From Phycisphaerae bacterium (GTDB lineage: Bacteria > Planctomycetota > Phycisphaerae > Tepidisphaerales > Tepidisphaeraceae), in contig JAICIO010000008.1 of NCBI GenBank assembly GCA_025924315.1, positions 22,143 to 86,142 of the forward strand: a DNA stretch of 64,000 bases, written 5' to 3'. How positions within the stretch are numbered: the stretch's first letter is position 1; every line of letters starts with the position of its first letter. Below are positions 45,981 to 55,512 of this stretch, one piece after another. The position numbers and the translations under genes were made by a program. The notes below the pieces were generated by a model that was not told where the DNA came from, did no database searches, and worked only from the letters and a program-made list of their open reading frames with translations.

Positions 45981-48900
45981 TTGGACAGTTGCTTCAGTCT
46001 TTCTAACGCGATCTCGCGGTTCTTGTCGGTGAGATTTGGAATTGCGTCAGAAAGCACGCGGGCCGCTTCAGTTGTGTGCATGTCAGCCACGGCGCTGACG
46101 GCGCCCATTTGCAGCTCGGCATTCGTGTCTTTCGTCAGATATTTCTTCAGCTGCTCGCCGCGGGTTTGCCAGGTGTCGGCGCCGAGGATTCGCAATGCAT
46201 CGTAGCGCGTGCCTGGCGGGACTTTTTCGTTGTCGGCCATTTTCGATGCTTCATCGACGGCGTGTTGCCAGCGGGATTTGAGGTCGGCGTCGTCACCGAG
46301 GATTTCGGTGATGCGGTGAGATGGCGCGACGTTGATCTGGCTCAGGCCATTGATGATCCCGCCGCCGAGGACGACGGCTTGCCAATCTCTGAGCGGCGCG
46401 CCGGCTTTGGGTAGCGCGACGTCGATGACCCGCTGCATCTGCGCGGGCTCGTTGCGTTTTCCACATTCGAGTGCGATGCGCCAGATCCACGGGATGCGCT
46501 TGTACTCTTCAGCCGGGTCGTTGCCGAGATTTTTCGTCAGCTCGCCGATGATGTCCGCGGCGAATTGGGGGTTGGCGCGGATGACGGCTTCGCGGGCGGC
46601 GTCGGTGCGGGCGGGGTCGAGGATCAGCTGAGCGATGGCGACGGGATTCGTGGTCATGTCGTTCACGCCGGGCGCCGCCGTCGCGGTTTCGTGGCGGGGC
46701 CATTTCGGTTTTGTTCCGGTTGGCACGAGCGCGACCGTGCGGAGATCCATGAGGGCGCCGTTGATCGGTCCGCCGGATTTCACCGTGAGGCGATGTCGGC
46801 CGCCCTCAACGTGCAGCGTGCCGATCTTCGGCTGCCTGTACGTGTCCCAGTTATCGCCGGTGATCGGGACGCTTCCGGTCAGGGCGGCGCCATCCACATC
46901 GAGCGAGTAACTATTGCCCTGCGCCGTCGCGGCACAGGCGTAATCGAGATACACGTCGTATTCGGCGGCTGTGAGTGGTTCGATCGTCCACGCGACGTAA
47001 TCGCCTTCGTCGCTCCACCAGCCGATGTTGTTGTACTCGTCGGTTTCGAGGCGGATGTTCTGCCCGCCGTAGATTTCGCTCGCGGTTGCGGCGCAGAACA
47101 TCGCGCCGTTTCGGTCGGGCTTGATCACGACCGGCACGTCGCCGGGCATTTCCTTTCGCGGGGCGGATGAAGACCTCAGAAACGCGATGAGGTCCGCCAT
47201 CTTTTGCGGCGACAGCGCGAGCTCGAATCCTTCCGGCATCATCGACGTATTCGTCGCGCGAATCGTCTTCACATCCGCGCGCGAGAGGGTTTCGATCACG
47301 CCGTTGCCGCCGGATGCGACGGAGAGATTCGTTGCGGTCTCGGCTTTGATCACGCCGCTGATCACGCGGTCGTCCTTCATGGTGATGACGTAGTTCACGA
47401 ACCGCGGTTCGACGACGGCGCTGGGGTCGAGGATGTTTTTGACGAAGTAGTCGGCGTCCTTGTCGCGCAAGGCGGAAAGGTTTGGGCCGATATCGTGGCC
47501 AATGCCCTGAACGAGATGGCACGGCGAGCAGTTCTTCGTGAAGAGCTCGGTGCCGCTCGCGGGCGTCCCGGTGAGGGTGGGAACGCTTGCGTATGTCTTG
47601 ATGATGTCAGCGCGCGTTGAAGCCGGTTGAGCGGGGAAGACTTCGAGCGCGAGTTTCTTGATCGACTCATTCGAATGATTCAACAGCTGCTGACGATCCG
47701 CGAGGGCGATCTCGGTCGGTTGGATTTTGTGATGCTTGAGCGCGTCGAGGAGCGCGAGCGTCCAGTTTTCGCGGGTGGTGAGGAGATTGACGATCTCGGG
47801 ACGGGCGGCGGGGGCGATTTGCGGCCACATGTTCAGAAGCGTGGACGCGACGGCGTCAGAGGATTGACGTCGCAGGGTTGCGAGCGCGGCGCTGCGGATG
47901 CGATCGTTGCTGGCCATTCCCGCTAAGCCGCAAAGCGGCGGGAGGTCGGCTTCGGTCGCTTCGCCGCGACCGAGGACGGCAAGCGCAGCTTCGCGCGATT
48001 CGTCGGTGGCGCTTTCGTCGAGTGCGAGCTTGCGCGCGAAGGCGATCACGCGGTCGATGCGGGGTTGAACGTCCTTGAATTCATCGAGCGATGTTCGCTT
48101 TCGATCGAGGGCTTCGAGCACGGCCGCGAGCGCTGACAGATGTGTGACCGTCGGCGCGTGCACTTCATCCGGTAGGACGGACGAAATCAGTTTCTTGATC
48201 GCGGCGGGATCGCCCGATGCTGCGGTCGTCGCGATGAGCGGCGCAATCCATTGATCGCGGCCCGGCGCCTTCTCGTCCATCGCCATGATCGCTTGGAGGA
48301 TTTCGCTCGAATACTTAGTCGAGCTCAGAACCGCGATGCGCATCTCTGGATCATCAAGTGATGAGGTCGCGAGCTTGATGAGGATGTCACGAGCGTCGGG
48401 ACCGTTGAAGTTTCCGACGGTATAGGCGACTTGATGTCGCACGATCCGAGAAGGATCGACGTCCAGCTGCTCGAATGTATCCGCCTTAATGTCCTCATCC
48501 TCGATGGCCAGTATCGCCTGCTGCCGAACATGAGGATCCGGATCATGGAAGGATGCGCCTGCTGATGAAGCGCCGGACAATCGAAGCGCCTGCAAACGCA
48601 CCTGCGGAAGCTTCGCTTCCTTCGCGATCTTTCGGAGCGTCTCGCCAGCACCAAAGTTTGATCGAAGCAGCACCGCCTGCTGCACGCGATCGCGATCCGT
48701 TCCATTCGGCGTATCAATCGCTGAAGCGAGTTGTTCGTCGTTCAACTTCGTCAGATCGCGCACCTCGCGGAGCGGTTTGTCTTTTGGTTTGACCCGATAA
48801 ATTCGGCCCATGTCGGCGCCCGCGCGGACGTCGATCTTCGCCAGTCGCTCGGCGGGGATCCAACGCGGGTGTTCGATGAGAAAGCGGTACATATCGACGA

Positions 48901-51292
48901 TGTAGAGCGCGCCGTCGGGGCCAGTTCGAGCCTGCACGAAGCGCGACCAGTTGTCTGTGGAGGCGAAGAATTCGCTGGCTTGTTCGTCGGGGGCGCGCTT
49001 GCGCGTCACGACTTCGTCGCCGCTCAGGATCATGCGCGTGACGAGGTTGTGGACGGGTTCGCAGGTGAAGGCGTTGCCGTAGTATTCATCGCCGAGGAGC
49101 GTGTCGCGATAGATGCCGAGGCCGCAAGCGCTGGTGACGTGGCCGGCGCTTTGCGGGTTGTTGAAGCGCTCGAGCATGCGGCTGATCGGATAGACGCGAT
49201 CGACGTCGTAGTCCCCTTTGGGCGAGACGGTTTGCGGCGGCGCGGGGGCGTTGGGATTGCGCACGAGATAACGCATCTCGTGCGGATATTGGAAGAGCGC
49301 ATTGCTGTTGTCGCAGCCGAACCATCGGCCCCAGTCGTCGCGCACGCGGCCTTGTTGCGTGAGGCCGGTAACGAGCTCGATCGTGCCGGTCGATGGGTTG
49401 AAGCGGAAATCGTGGTTGCGGATGTCCAGCGTGTTCGCGGGGCCTTTGATGTTTCCGCCGAGAAGACCGTTCGCGACGTACAGCCAGTTGTCCAGGCCCA
49501 GGCTGATGCCGTTCACGCGCGCCTGGAAGTTGTCGGGGGAGAAACCGCTGAAACGCTTCTCTATACGATCGGCCTTGCCGTCGCCGTCGGTGTCTTCGGC
49601 GTAGAGAATATCCGGCGCGGTGCAGATGAATGCGCGTTTTCCCCACGCGGTCACGCCGGTGGGAAACGGGATGTTTTCAATGAACGCCGTGGACTTGTCG
49701 TACTTGCCGTCGTGATCGGTGTCTTCAAGGACAACGACCTTTCCGCCGGGCTTCCAGTTGCCGTCGGCGCCGGTGGGATAGTCGGCCATCTCGCAAACCC
49801 AGAGCCGACCATCCGCAGCCCAATCGATCGCGACGGGCGAACTGATGAGCGGTTCGCTCGCGACGAGCTCCACTTCGAGATTTGGCTTGGTGCGAATGGA
49901 GTGAAGCGACGCTTGCGGCGAACGCGGCGGGACGCCTTCGGTGCCCGGCGGGGCATCGAACGCTTTGGTCACCTGTCGATGCACTTCATCGACGATCTTC
50001 TGCTCGAGGCCCGGCGCGAGCTTCGTCGGGCGATCGTAGTAGATCATCGCCGCGCCGCCTTCGTAGCCGCCCTCCTTGAGAATTCGCTCGCTTGGGATGT
50101 AGCACGGCACGTCGTTCGAATACGCGTTGATCCACAACCGCGAGCGGTCGAGCTCGTGCTTCAGCCGCGTGGAGTAATCGACGACGACTTCGCCCGCGAG
50201 AAACACCATCGCGAGCTGGTTGTCGCCGAAGGTCCACGTGCCGACGGTGTACGGCAGTTCTGTTTGGAGTTTCTCGCCACGGTCGAGTTTGGCGAGCTGG
50301 ACCTTGGCGTGATAGCCGACCGGGTCGCTGCGCTTGGCGAGCTCGGTGAACTGTTCGCGGGTGGGGATCGTGTCGAATGGAATGGTGATTTTGTTGAGCG
50401 AGGTCGTGATCGAGCCGCCGATTGGTGTGAGGCCTTGTTTGATCAGGCGCTCGACTTCGCCCGCGATCTGGTTGCCTTGCTTCTGCGCGATCTCGACGTG
50501 ATTGCCCGTGACGAACTGCATCGGATTCGAATCGCCCGCGCAGCCGATGCTCGTGAGCGCAATCGCACCGGGATGATTCTTCTCGATCGCTTCGGCGGCG
50601 AAACCGGCCCAGTCGCCGCTGATCTTGTTGTCGGAAAGCGTCACGCAGTGGCAGGCATAACTAAGATATACCGCCCGCACGTTCCCATTCGAATCGCGAA
50701 CGACCAGGACCGGCAGATCGTGGTCGACGGGCCCGCCTTTCGTGCGGCGATTGATCGAGAGATCGACTTCGCCGGTACCCCACTCCAGCGTCGCGGGCTT
50801 GAGATCGCCCAGTGCTTTGAGCGCGACCTGTTCGAGCTTGTCCGCGAACTCTTTCGTGTAGCGATCGATGTGCGCCTGCTCTTCGGACTTGATGGGCATA
50901 CCGAAGATCGTCGGACACAGATTCTTCAGCATCGGCCCGGTATGCGTGTGCGTCGCGGTGATCGCGAGGCGCGTGGGGTCGAGCTTCGCCTTTTCCTTTA
51001 ACCGTTGCGCGATGTCCTGAGTGATGTAGTCCGGTATGCCGAGCGTATCAATCGCAATCAAAACCGCCGGGCCGTTGCCGTCGTCGGACTGGAACGCGAG
51101 CGCCTTGGCGTAGATGTGATGCGTGACGCCCTCGGATTCGGTGCGGCGGAAGCCGAAGCCGTTTAACCGGATCGGATAGTCCGGCGTGATGTCGATCGAT
51201 GCGACGCCGACTCTGTCGGCGGCGAAAGCGTTTGGCATCGCGAGTAGAGCGAAGAGGATAAAAACAACTCGCACGGTTCGATGAATGTGCAT
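45977..51292 (-). CDS. Giant secreted ceramidase / beta-propeller / cytochrome c fusion
   Basis: 1771 residues. Signal peptide 1-24 (TVRVVFILFALLAMPNAFAA). Domains in order: neutral/alkaline ceramidase-like N-terminus (about 27-450; VGVASIDITPDYPIRLNGFG, ITATHTHTGPML with its metal-binding His, SIGCAGDSNPMQF); a PVC-type membrane-bound-dehydrogenase beta-propeller (about 467-830; WVCEMADYPTGADGNW, DTDHDGKYDKSTAF, DTDGDGKADRI); a HEAT-repeat-like helical zone (850-1230); a c-type cytochrome with haem motif CSPCH near residue 1253 and GRXXXDP-like DPSAVVEPRF of the PVC haem-binding domain; a carbohydrate-binding-like module (1394-1525); and a helical C-terminus (1540-1771). Ceramide-like lipid hydrolysis linked to oxidation is a plausible combined role (inference). 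Confidence 0.85.
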   Translation of the reverse strand: MHIHRTVRVVFILFALLAMPNAFAADRVGVASIDITPDYPIRLNGFGFRRTESEGVTHHIYAKALAFQSDDGNGPAVLIAIDTLGIPDYITQDIAQRLKEKAKLDPTRLAITATHTHTGPMLKNLCPTIFGMPIKSEEQAHIDRYTKEFADKLEQVALKALGDLKPATLEWGTGEVDLSINRRTKGGPVDHDLPVLVVRDSNGNVRAVYLSYACHCVTLSDNKISGDWAGFAAEAIEKNHPGAIALTSIGCAGDSNPMQFVTGNHVEIAQKQGNQIAGEVERLIKQGLTPIGGSITTSLNKITIPFDTIPTREQFTELAKRSDPVGYHAKVQLAKLDRGEKLQTELPYTVGTWTFGDNQLAMVFLAGEVVVDYSTRLKHELDRSRLWINAYSNDVPCYIPSERILKEGGYEGGAAMIYYDRPTKLAPGLEQKIVDEVHRQVTKAFDAPPGTEGVPPRSPQASLHSIRTKPNLEVELVASEPLISSPVAIDWAADGRLWVCEMADYPTGADGNWKPGGKVVVLEDTDHDGKYDKSTAFIENIPFPTGVTAWGKRAFICTAPDILYAEDTDGDGKADRIEKRFSGFSPDNFQARVNGISLGLDNWLYVANGLLGGNIKGPANTLDIRNHDFRFNPSTGTIELVTGLTQQGRVRDDWGRWFGCDNSNALFQYPHEMRYLVRNPNAPAPPQTVSPKGDYDVDRVYPISRMLERFNNPQSAGHVTSACGLGIYRDTLLGDEYYGNAFTCEPVHNLVTRMILSGDEVVTRKRAPDEQASEFFASTDNWSRFVQARTGPDGALYIVDMYRFLIEHPRWIPAERLAKIDVRAGADMGRIYRVKPKDKPLREVRDLTKLNDEQLASAIDTPNGTDRDRVQQAVLLRSNFGAGETLRKIAKEAKLPQVRLQALRLSGASSAGASFHDPDPHVRQQAILAIEDEDIKADTFEQLDVDPSRIVRHQVAYTVGNFNGPDARDILIKLATSSLDDPEMRIAVLSSTKYSSEILQAIMAMDEKAPGRDQWIAPLIATTAASGDPAAIKKLISSVLPDEVHAPTVTHLSALAAVLEALDRKRTSLDEFKDVQPRIDRVIAFARKLALDESATDESREAALAVLGRGEATEADLPPLCGLAGMASNDRIRSAALATLRRQSSDAVASTLLNMWPQIAPAARPEIVNLLTTRENWTLALLDALKHHKIQPTEIALADRQQLLNHSNESIKKLALEVFPAQPASTRADIIKTYASVPTLTGTPASGTELFTKNCSPCHLVQGIGHDIGPNLSALRDKDADYFVKNILDPSAVVEPRFVNYVITMKDDRVISGVIKAETATNLSVASGGNGVIETLSRADVKTIRATNTSMMPEGFELALSPQKMADLIAFLRSSSAPRKEMPGDVPVVIKPDRNGAMFCAATASEIYGGQNIRLETDEYNNIGWWSDEGDYVAWTIEPLTAAEYDVYLDYACAATAQGNSYSLDVDGAALTGSVPITGDNWDTYRQPKIGTLHVEGGRHRLTVKSGGPINGALMDLRTVALVPTGTKPKWPRHETATAAPGVNDMTTNPVAIAQLILDPARTDAAREAVIRANPQFAADIIGELTKNLGNDPAEEYKRIPWIWRIALECGKRNEPAQMQRVIDVALPKAGAPLRDWQAVVLGGGIINGLSQINVAPSHRITEILGDDADLKSRWQHAVDEASKMADNEKVPPGTRYDALRILGADTWQTRGEQLKKYLTKDTNAELQMGAVSAVADMHTTEAARVLSDAIPNLTDKNREIALERLKQLSN

Positions 51293-51426
51293 GAGAAGCC
51301 TCGATTGAGCCGGAAAGATATCCTCAGGGGCGCAGGCGCAGCAATAAAAGGCGATTGGTATACAAGAATCGCCTACACGCCGCTCATCCGCTGCGGTACA
51401 ACTGAAGCATCCTTTGGGGAGGCGTT

Positions 51427-53424
51427 ATGGTCGTTCGTCGGCGCTTCGCTTCTATCCTCGCCAGCTTGCTCTGCGCTTCGCTCGCGACGTCGCTTCGCGC
51501 GCAGGGGTTTGGTCATCGCATGATTCCCGCCGGTGGAGGAACGACCAACCTTCCCACGTTCATCATGGATCAACAGGGCAACCGCTGGGTGATTCAGCGT
51601 GGCGGATGGCTGCAGAATCAACCCGTCAATATGACGCCGACGTATTCGCAGGCGGCGATGCTGATGATCAACCAGAACCAGCCGAACCAGATGAACGGCA
51701 TGGCGAAAGTCGTCGACAAGACCGGCGAGATCATCATCGAAGGGATGATTGGACAAAACGGAATCACGGTCACGCGGCGCGTCTGGGTGAATAAGGACGA
51801 AGGCTTTGTGCGCTACGTTGACATCCTCGCCAACACGCAGCCCAACGACCAGACCATCAGCGTGCAGGTGCAGACGAATTTCAATTACGGCATTCAGCAA
51901 GCGCAGTCGGTGACGGATAAGCGATCGAAGCAGACGATCGGGATGGTGACGACGGATCCGAACAACAAATTCGCCGCCGAGGTGTTCGCCGGAAGTGGCG
52001 CGACGGTCAATCCCACCATCAATTACCAGCAAGGCAGTAACTTCGTGCAGGCGGTGTATTCGCTCACGATCCCCGGCGGAAAGCAGACGGCGATCATGCA
52101 TGTGCACGCGTTGCCCGCGACACAGGACGCGGGGGTGCAGTTTGCGACGAATCTCAGGGCATCGAAGTTGATGAGCGATCTTCCGCCGGAAGTTCGAAAG
52201 CTCATCGTGAATTTCGGCGGAGGAAGCGCGTGGATCGGCGATCGCGAATTGCTTCGCGGGGACATGCTCGACGTGATCGAGTTGCGCAGCGGCGATCGCA
52301 TGCAGGGGACGATCAAGGAAGAGGCGTTCAACCTCACGACCTCGTACGGCGCGATCAAGCTGGCGCCGGATCGCGTGCTGGGGATGTTCAACATCGGCGA
52401 ATTTCGTCCGCGACAACTCTTGGTCACGCGCGATGGCGAAATGTTCGGCGGACGGCTCGACAAGAACACCATTGCGATGCAGCTCTCGAGCGGGCAGGTG
52501 GTGAATGTTCCGCTGCCGCAGATCGCGCGGCTCGGATATCGCAAGGCCGCGGGCGAAGGCGACGATTCAACCTTCGATCCGCCCGCGAACAAGCCGTACG
52601 TGCTGCTTCGCGGGGGCGATCGGATCTGCGTGAAGATGCCGCTGAACGCGATTGACGTGCTCACGCGTTACGGGTTGCTCAAGCTCAAGCCGGAGCAGAT
52701 CGCGTCGATCGTTTTCCAGGCGGACGATCAACCGGTTCACAGCATCACGCTCACCGACGGCAGCCAGTTCGCGGGCCTGGTGTCGGCGGACCAATTCCAA
52801 TTCGATCTCGCCGGCGGCGCGACCACGCAGCCGGTCACCTTCGCCACATCCGACATCGAGCGCCTGATCGTGGTTCCGCAACCGCCGGACAAATCCGACG
52901 AAAACGCGACCGTGCAGCTGACGAACAACGATCAGCTCATCGGCTCGCTGAATGGCGAATTAAAGCTCGATACCGCCTTCGACACCGTCACGGTTCAAGC
53001 ATCCGAAATCAAATCGCTGCAACACCTCAAAGACGGCGGGCCGGATCTGCAGATCACGTTGTGGGATCAGAGCGTGCTGAGCGGACAGCTTGAGGAATCG
53101 GTCGTGCAATGCGACCTGGTCAGCGGCGTGCACATCACGATTCCGATCGGACTTCTCGAAAAATACACCCAGCCGGAGCCGAAGGCATCGAAGGAGGCCA
53201 CCGAGCACATCAAGCAACTGGTGACGGATCTCAACGCCGACGATTGGAAGCAGCGCGACCGCGCCGAGCAGCAGCTGGTGAGCCTGGGATCAGTGGTGAT
53301 CTCGACGCTGAAAGATCTGCGCGGCTCGCAACCCCCTGAGGCGCAGCAACGCATCGAATCCATCCTGCGGCAACTGAGCAAAGATTCCGACAAATCCGTC
53401 CGGCCCAAGCCGGGCGGGCAATGA
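51427..53424 (+). CDS. Secreted beta-repeat protein with HEAT-like tail
   Basis: 665 residues; GGGGAGG lies 5 bases upstream of the ATG. Signal peptide to about 26 (SILASLLCASLATSLRAQGF). Residues about 275-580 hold six or so related segments of about 40-60 residues, each opening with a D-G/G-D turn and closing with an aliphatic strand: GDRMQGTIKEEAFNLTTSYG, DGEMFGGRLDKNTIAMQLSS, GDRICVKMPLNAIDVLTRYG, DGSQFAGLVSADQFQFDLAG, NDQLIGSLNGELKLDTAFDT, DQSVLSGQLEESVVQCDLVS. A HEAT-like C-terminus follows (DWKQRDRAEQQLVSLGSVVI, ILRQLSKDSDK). Similar repeat-plus-HEAT proteins are known to me only as hypothetical planctomycete proteins. Divergent from the ceramidase fusion across a 134-base gap. Confidence 0.7.
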   Translation: MVVRRRFASILASLLCASLATSLRAQGFGHRMIPAGGGTTNLPTFIMDQQGNRWVIQRGGWLQNQPVNMTPTYSQAAMLMINQNQPNQMNGMAKVVDKTGEIIIEGMIGQNGITVTRRVWVNKDEGFVRYVDILANTQPNDQTISVQVQTNFNYGIQQAQSVTDKRSKQTIGMVTTDPNNKFAAEVFAGSGATVNPTINYQQGSNFVQAVYSLTIPGGKQTAIMHVHALPATQDAGVQFATNLRASKLMSDLPPEVRKLIVNFGGGSAWIGDRELLRGDMLDVIELRSGDRMQGTIKEEAFNLTTSYGAIKLAPDRVLGMFNIGEFRPRQLLVTRDGEMFGGRLDKNTIAMQLSSGQVVNVPLPQIARLGYRKAAGEGDDSTFDPPANKPYVLLRGGDRICVKMPLNAIDVLTRYGLLKLKPEQIASIVFQADDQPVHSITLTDGSQFAGLVSADQFQFDLAGGATTQPVTFATSDIERLIVVPQPPDKSDENATVQLTNNDQLIGSLNGELKLDTAFDTVTVQASEIKSLQHLKDGGPDLQITLWDQSVLSGQLEESVVQCDLVSGVHITIPIGLLEKYTQPEPKASKEATEHIKQLVTDLNADDWKQRDRAEQQLVSLGSVVISTLKDLRGSQPPEAQQRIESILRQLSKDSDKSVRPKPGGQ

Positions 53425-53460
53425 TCGGGGCGGTCAGCGATCCCGTCTGAACCATTCACC

Positions 53461-53583
53461 TTATAGAAGGGTTCGTCTGTGCGGGCGCGGCGTCGCACCA
53501 CGTCGCTCGCATCACGTCTTCGCAAAAACCTGCATCAACTTCAGCCATTTTTTGCTTGCACGGCACATGGGCCGCCATACATT
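53461..53583 (+). promoter_or_regulatory. Upstream control region of first PEP-CTERM gene
   Basis: Contains TTATAGAAGGGTTCGTCTGT at 53461-53480, matched at 17 or more of 20 positions by 55338-55357 upstream of the second paralogue. A promoter candidate follows: TTGCAC 53556-53561, 16-base spacer, TACATT 53578-53583, with a leader of about 70 bases to the ATG at 53660. The ATACATTT...CC segment is also kept at the second paralogue (55464-55475). Confidence 0.5.
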
Positions 53584-53659
53584 TGGCTCCAATAGGTTGG
53601 GTATACATACATCTCTTGCCCAGCGAGGCTCGAGTGGTGTGGGGGCGTGGAGAAAATGC

Positions 53660-55294
53660 ATGCGCTATCGATTTCTTGTCGCACTGGCGGTAGGCGGTCT
53701 GCTCTCGACTCAAGCCGTTCGCGCGGGCGACATCTCGTTCGACAACGGCGGCGGCGACAGCAAGTGGGAAAACAATCTCAATTGGGAAAATGACACGCTT
53801 CCCGGCTCGGGTGACACCGCACACGTCGGTTCCGCGGTGAGCAGCCCCCAATCCGCGATCGTGGACGATACCACCGGCACCGCAAACGCCGGGTCGTTGA
53901 TGATCGGCGATGCCGACTCGACTTTCGGCACACTCACGATGAACGGCGGCACCCTGAACGTCGGCAGCACGACGTTCGTCGGTGGAAACGGAGCCAACGC
54001 CGGCGGCAACGGCACGTTCATCATGACCAACGGCGTCTTCAGCACCAACACTTTCCTCATCGGCAACTCGAACACCAGCGTCACGCTTGCGTCGGGCAGC
54101 GTGCACATCAGCGGCGGCGCCTTCAATATCAACAACGGCACGTTCCAGGGAAACCGGTTCGGCACCGCGAGCGTTCTTCTCGACGGCGGCACCATGAATC
54201 TTTCGGGAACGACCGGCCTGATCGTTTCCAACGGCACCGATGACACCAGCGGCACCTTCACCGTCGACGGCGGAACGCTGCTCATGGGCACCGGCAGCAT
54301 CAACGTCAGCCGAAATGGCGGCCTGGGCACAATCAACGTCAAGAGCGGTTACGTCGACTTCGGAACCGGCCTTGTCTCGCTTGTCAACAACAGCACCGGA
54401 ACCGCCGGCTTGGTCGTGTCGAACGGCACCGTTCATTTCGGAACGATGCGAACGGACAGCGGCGGCGCAAGCCTCAGTGGTTCGAGCGTGCTTATCTCCG
54501 GTGGATCTATCTCCGGCGGAACCATCACCGTCTCAAGCGGGAAAAATCAGCTCGGAGACTCGCAACAGTTTTACCTCAGCCAGGCAGATCCGAACGTGCC
54601 GACCGACCTTTCAATCCAAAAGATCGGCCAGGGAAACGCGATCGAGGATATTGAATTCAACGGCGGAACTTTGACCATCGGCAGCATTGGCTTCAACACC
54701 GGTCCGGGCAATTCGCGCTGGCAAACCATGTGGAACGCCGGCACACTCAGCCCTGGCGCCGCGGGCGTCGCTGGCGGCGGATCCGATTTCGGCATCACCT
54801 ACTTCCAGACCCTCAATCCGCTCAACGTGAACTTCGCTGACTTCTGGCAGGGAGAGAATCATCATCTGCACATCGACGTCGGTGACGGCGGAGCGAAAGA
54901 CCAGCTCGCCTTCGGCAACGGCTCGGCGACGCTCAACGGCACGATCGACGTGAATTACATCGGGATCGATCCGCACGTCGGCGACTCCTTCGACATCATC
55001 GTGGCGGGAAGCGCCAACGCGATTAACCTCGTCGCGGCCGATCTGGCCAACAACATTCCCGGCACGCGATTGATCTCGCACAATCCGGGCATCGAGTACA
55101 GCCTCTCGCTCGCGACGACGGTGAACACCAACGACACGCTGCGTCTCACGATCACCGCGATCCCCGAACCCGCGATGCTCGGCTTCGCCGGCGTGGGCGC
55201 GGTGATGCTGCTCGACCGCCGGAGAGGCCGGTCACGTCGAACTAAATTGCGCACTGGCGCGGGAACGAAAAGTCCGAACGCGGTGACAGGATAG
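53660..55294 (+). CDS. PEP-CTERM surface-display beta-repeat protein
   Basis: 544 residues from the ATG at 53660 (GGAG 7 bases upstream). Signal peptide to about 21 (FLVALAVGGLLSTQAVRAG). The body is a repeated glycine/asparagine-rich beta array (ISFDNGGGDSKWENNLNWEN, GTLTMNGGTLNVGSTTFVGG, TFIMTNGVFSTNTFLIGNSN) of the autotransporter-associated or PEP-CTERM beta-strand kind. The C-terminus has the sorting signal AIPEPAMLGFAGVGAVMLLD-RRRGRSRR: Pro-Glu-Pro, short membrane helix, Arg-rich tail. Exosortase would process it (family knowledge); no exosortase gene is in the window. A longer frame back to 53552 has no ribosome site. Confidence 0.87.
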   Translation: MRYRFLVALAVGGLLSTQAVRAGDISFDNGGGDSKWENNLNWENDTLPGSGDTAHVGSAVSSPQSAIVDDTTGTANAGSLMIGDADSTFGTLTMNGGTLNVGSTTFVGGNGANAGGNGTFIMTNGVFSTNTFLIGNSNTSVTLASGSVHISGGAFNINNGTFQGNRFGTASVLLDGGTMNLSGTTGLIVSNGTDDTSGTFTVDGGTLLMGTGSINVSRNGGLGTINVKSGYVDFGTGLVSLVNNSTGTAGLVVSNGTVHFGTMRTDSGGASLSGSSVLISGGSISGGTITVSSGKNQLGDSQQFYLSQADPNVPTDLSIQKIGQGNAIEDIEFNGGTLTIGSIGFNTGPGNSRWQTMWNAGTLSPGAAGVAGGGSDFGITYFQTLNPLNVNFADFWQGENHHLHIDVGDGGAKDQLAFGNGSATLNGTIDVNYIGIDPHVGDSFDIIVAGSANAINLVAADLANNIPGTRLISHNPGIEYSLSLATTVNTNDTLRLTITAIPEPAMLGFAGVGAVMLLDRRRGRSRRTKLRTGAGTKSPNAVTG

Positions 55295-55512
55295 TCAACG
55301 AACGCGAGTTGTTTCGCCGTGAAAGGCGGCGCGCAGCTTATAGAAGAGTCCGTCTGTAACGCATGCATCCGTGAGATTGCTTACTCGCGGCGGTGATTCT
55401 CCCGCCGCGGACGAAGAGCCTGCGCAAACCTTTTGTTTTGTCCGTGCAGGTTCATGGGGTTTGAATACATTTAGTCCCCGGCGGGGCCCTCTTCGTTACG
55501 GGGAGAAAATGC

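Noticed and set aside
48731..51001. 756-codon open frame on the plus strand inside the giant ceramidase fusion
   Set aside because: It is the antisense shadow of a GC-rich gene with strong domain matches; its translation is Arg/Asp/Val-biased low-complexity text with no family and no ribosome site.
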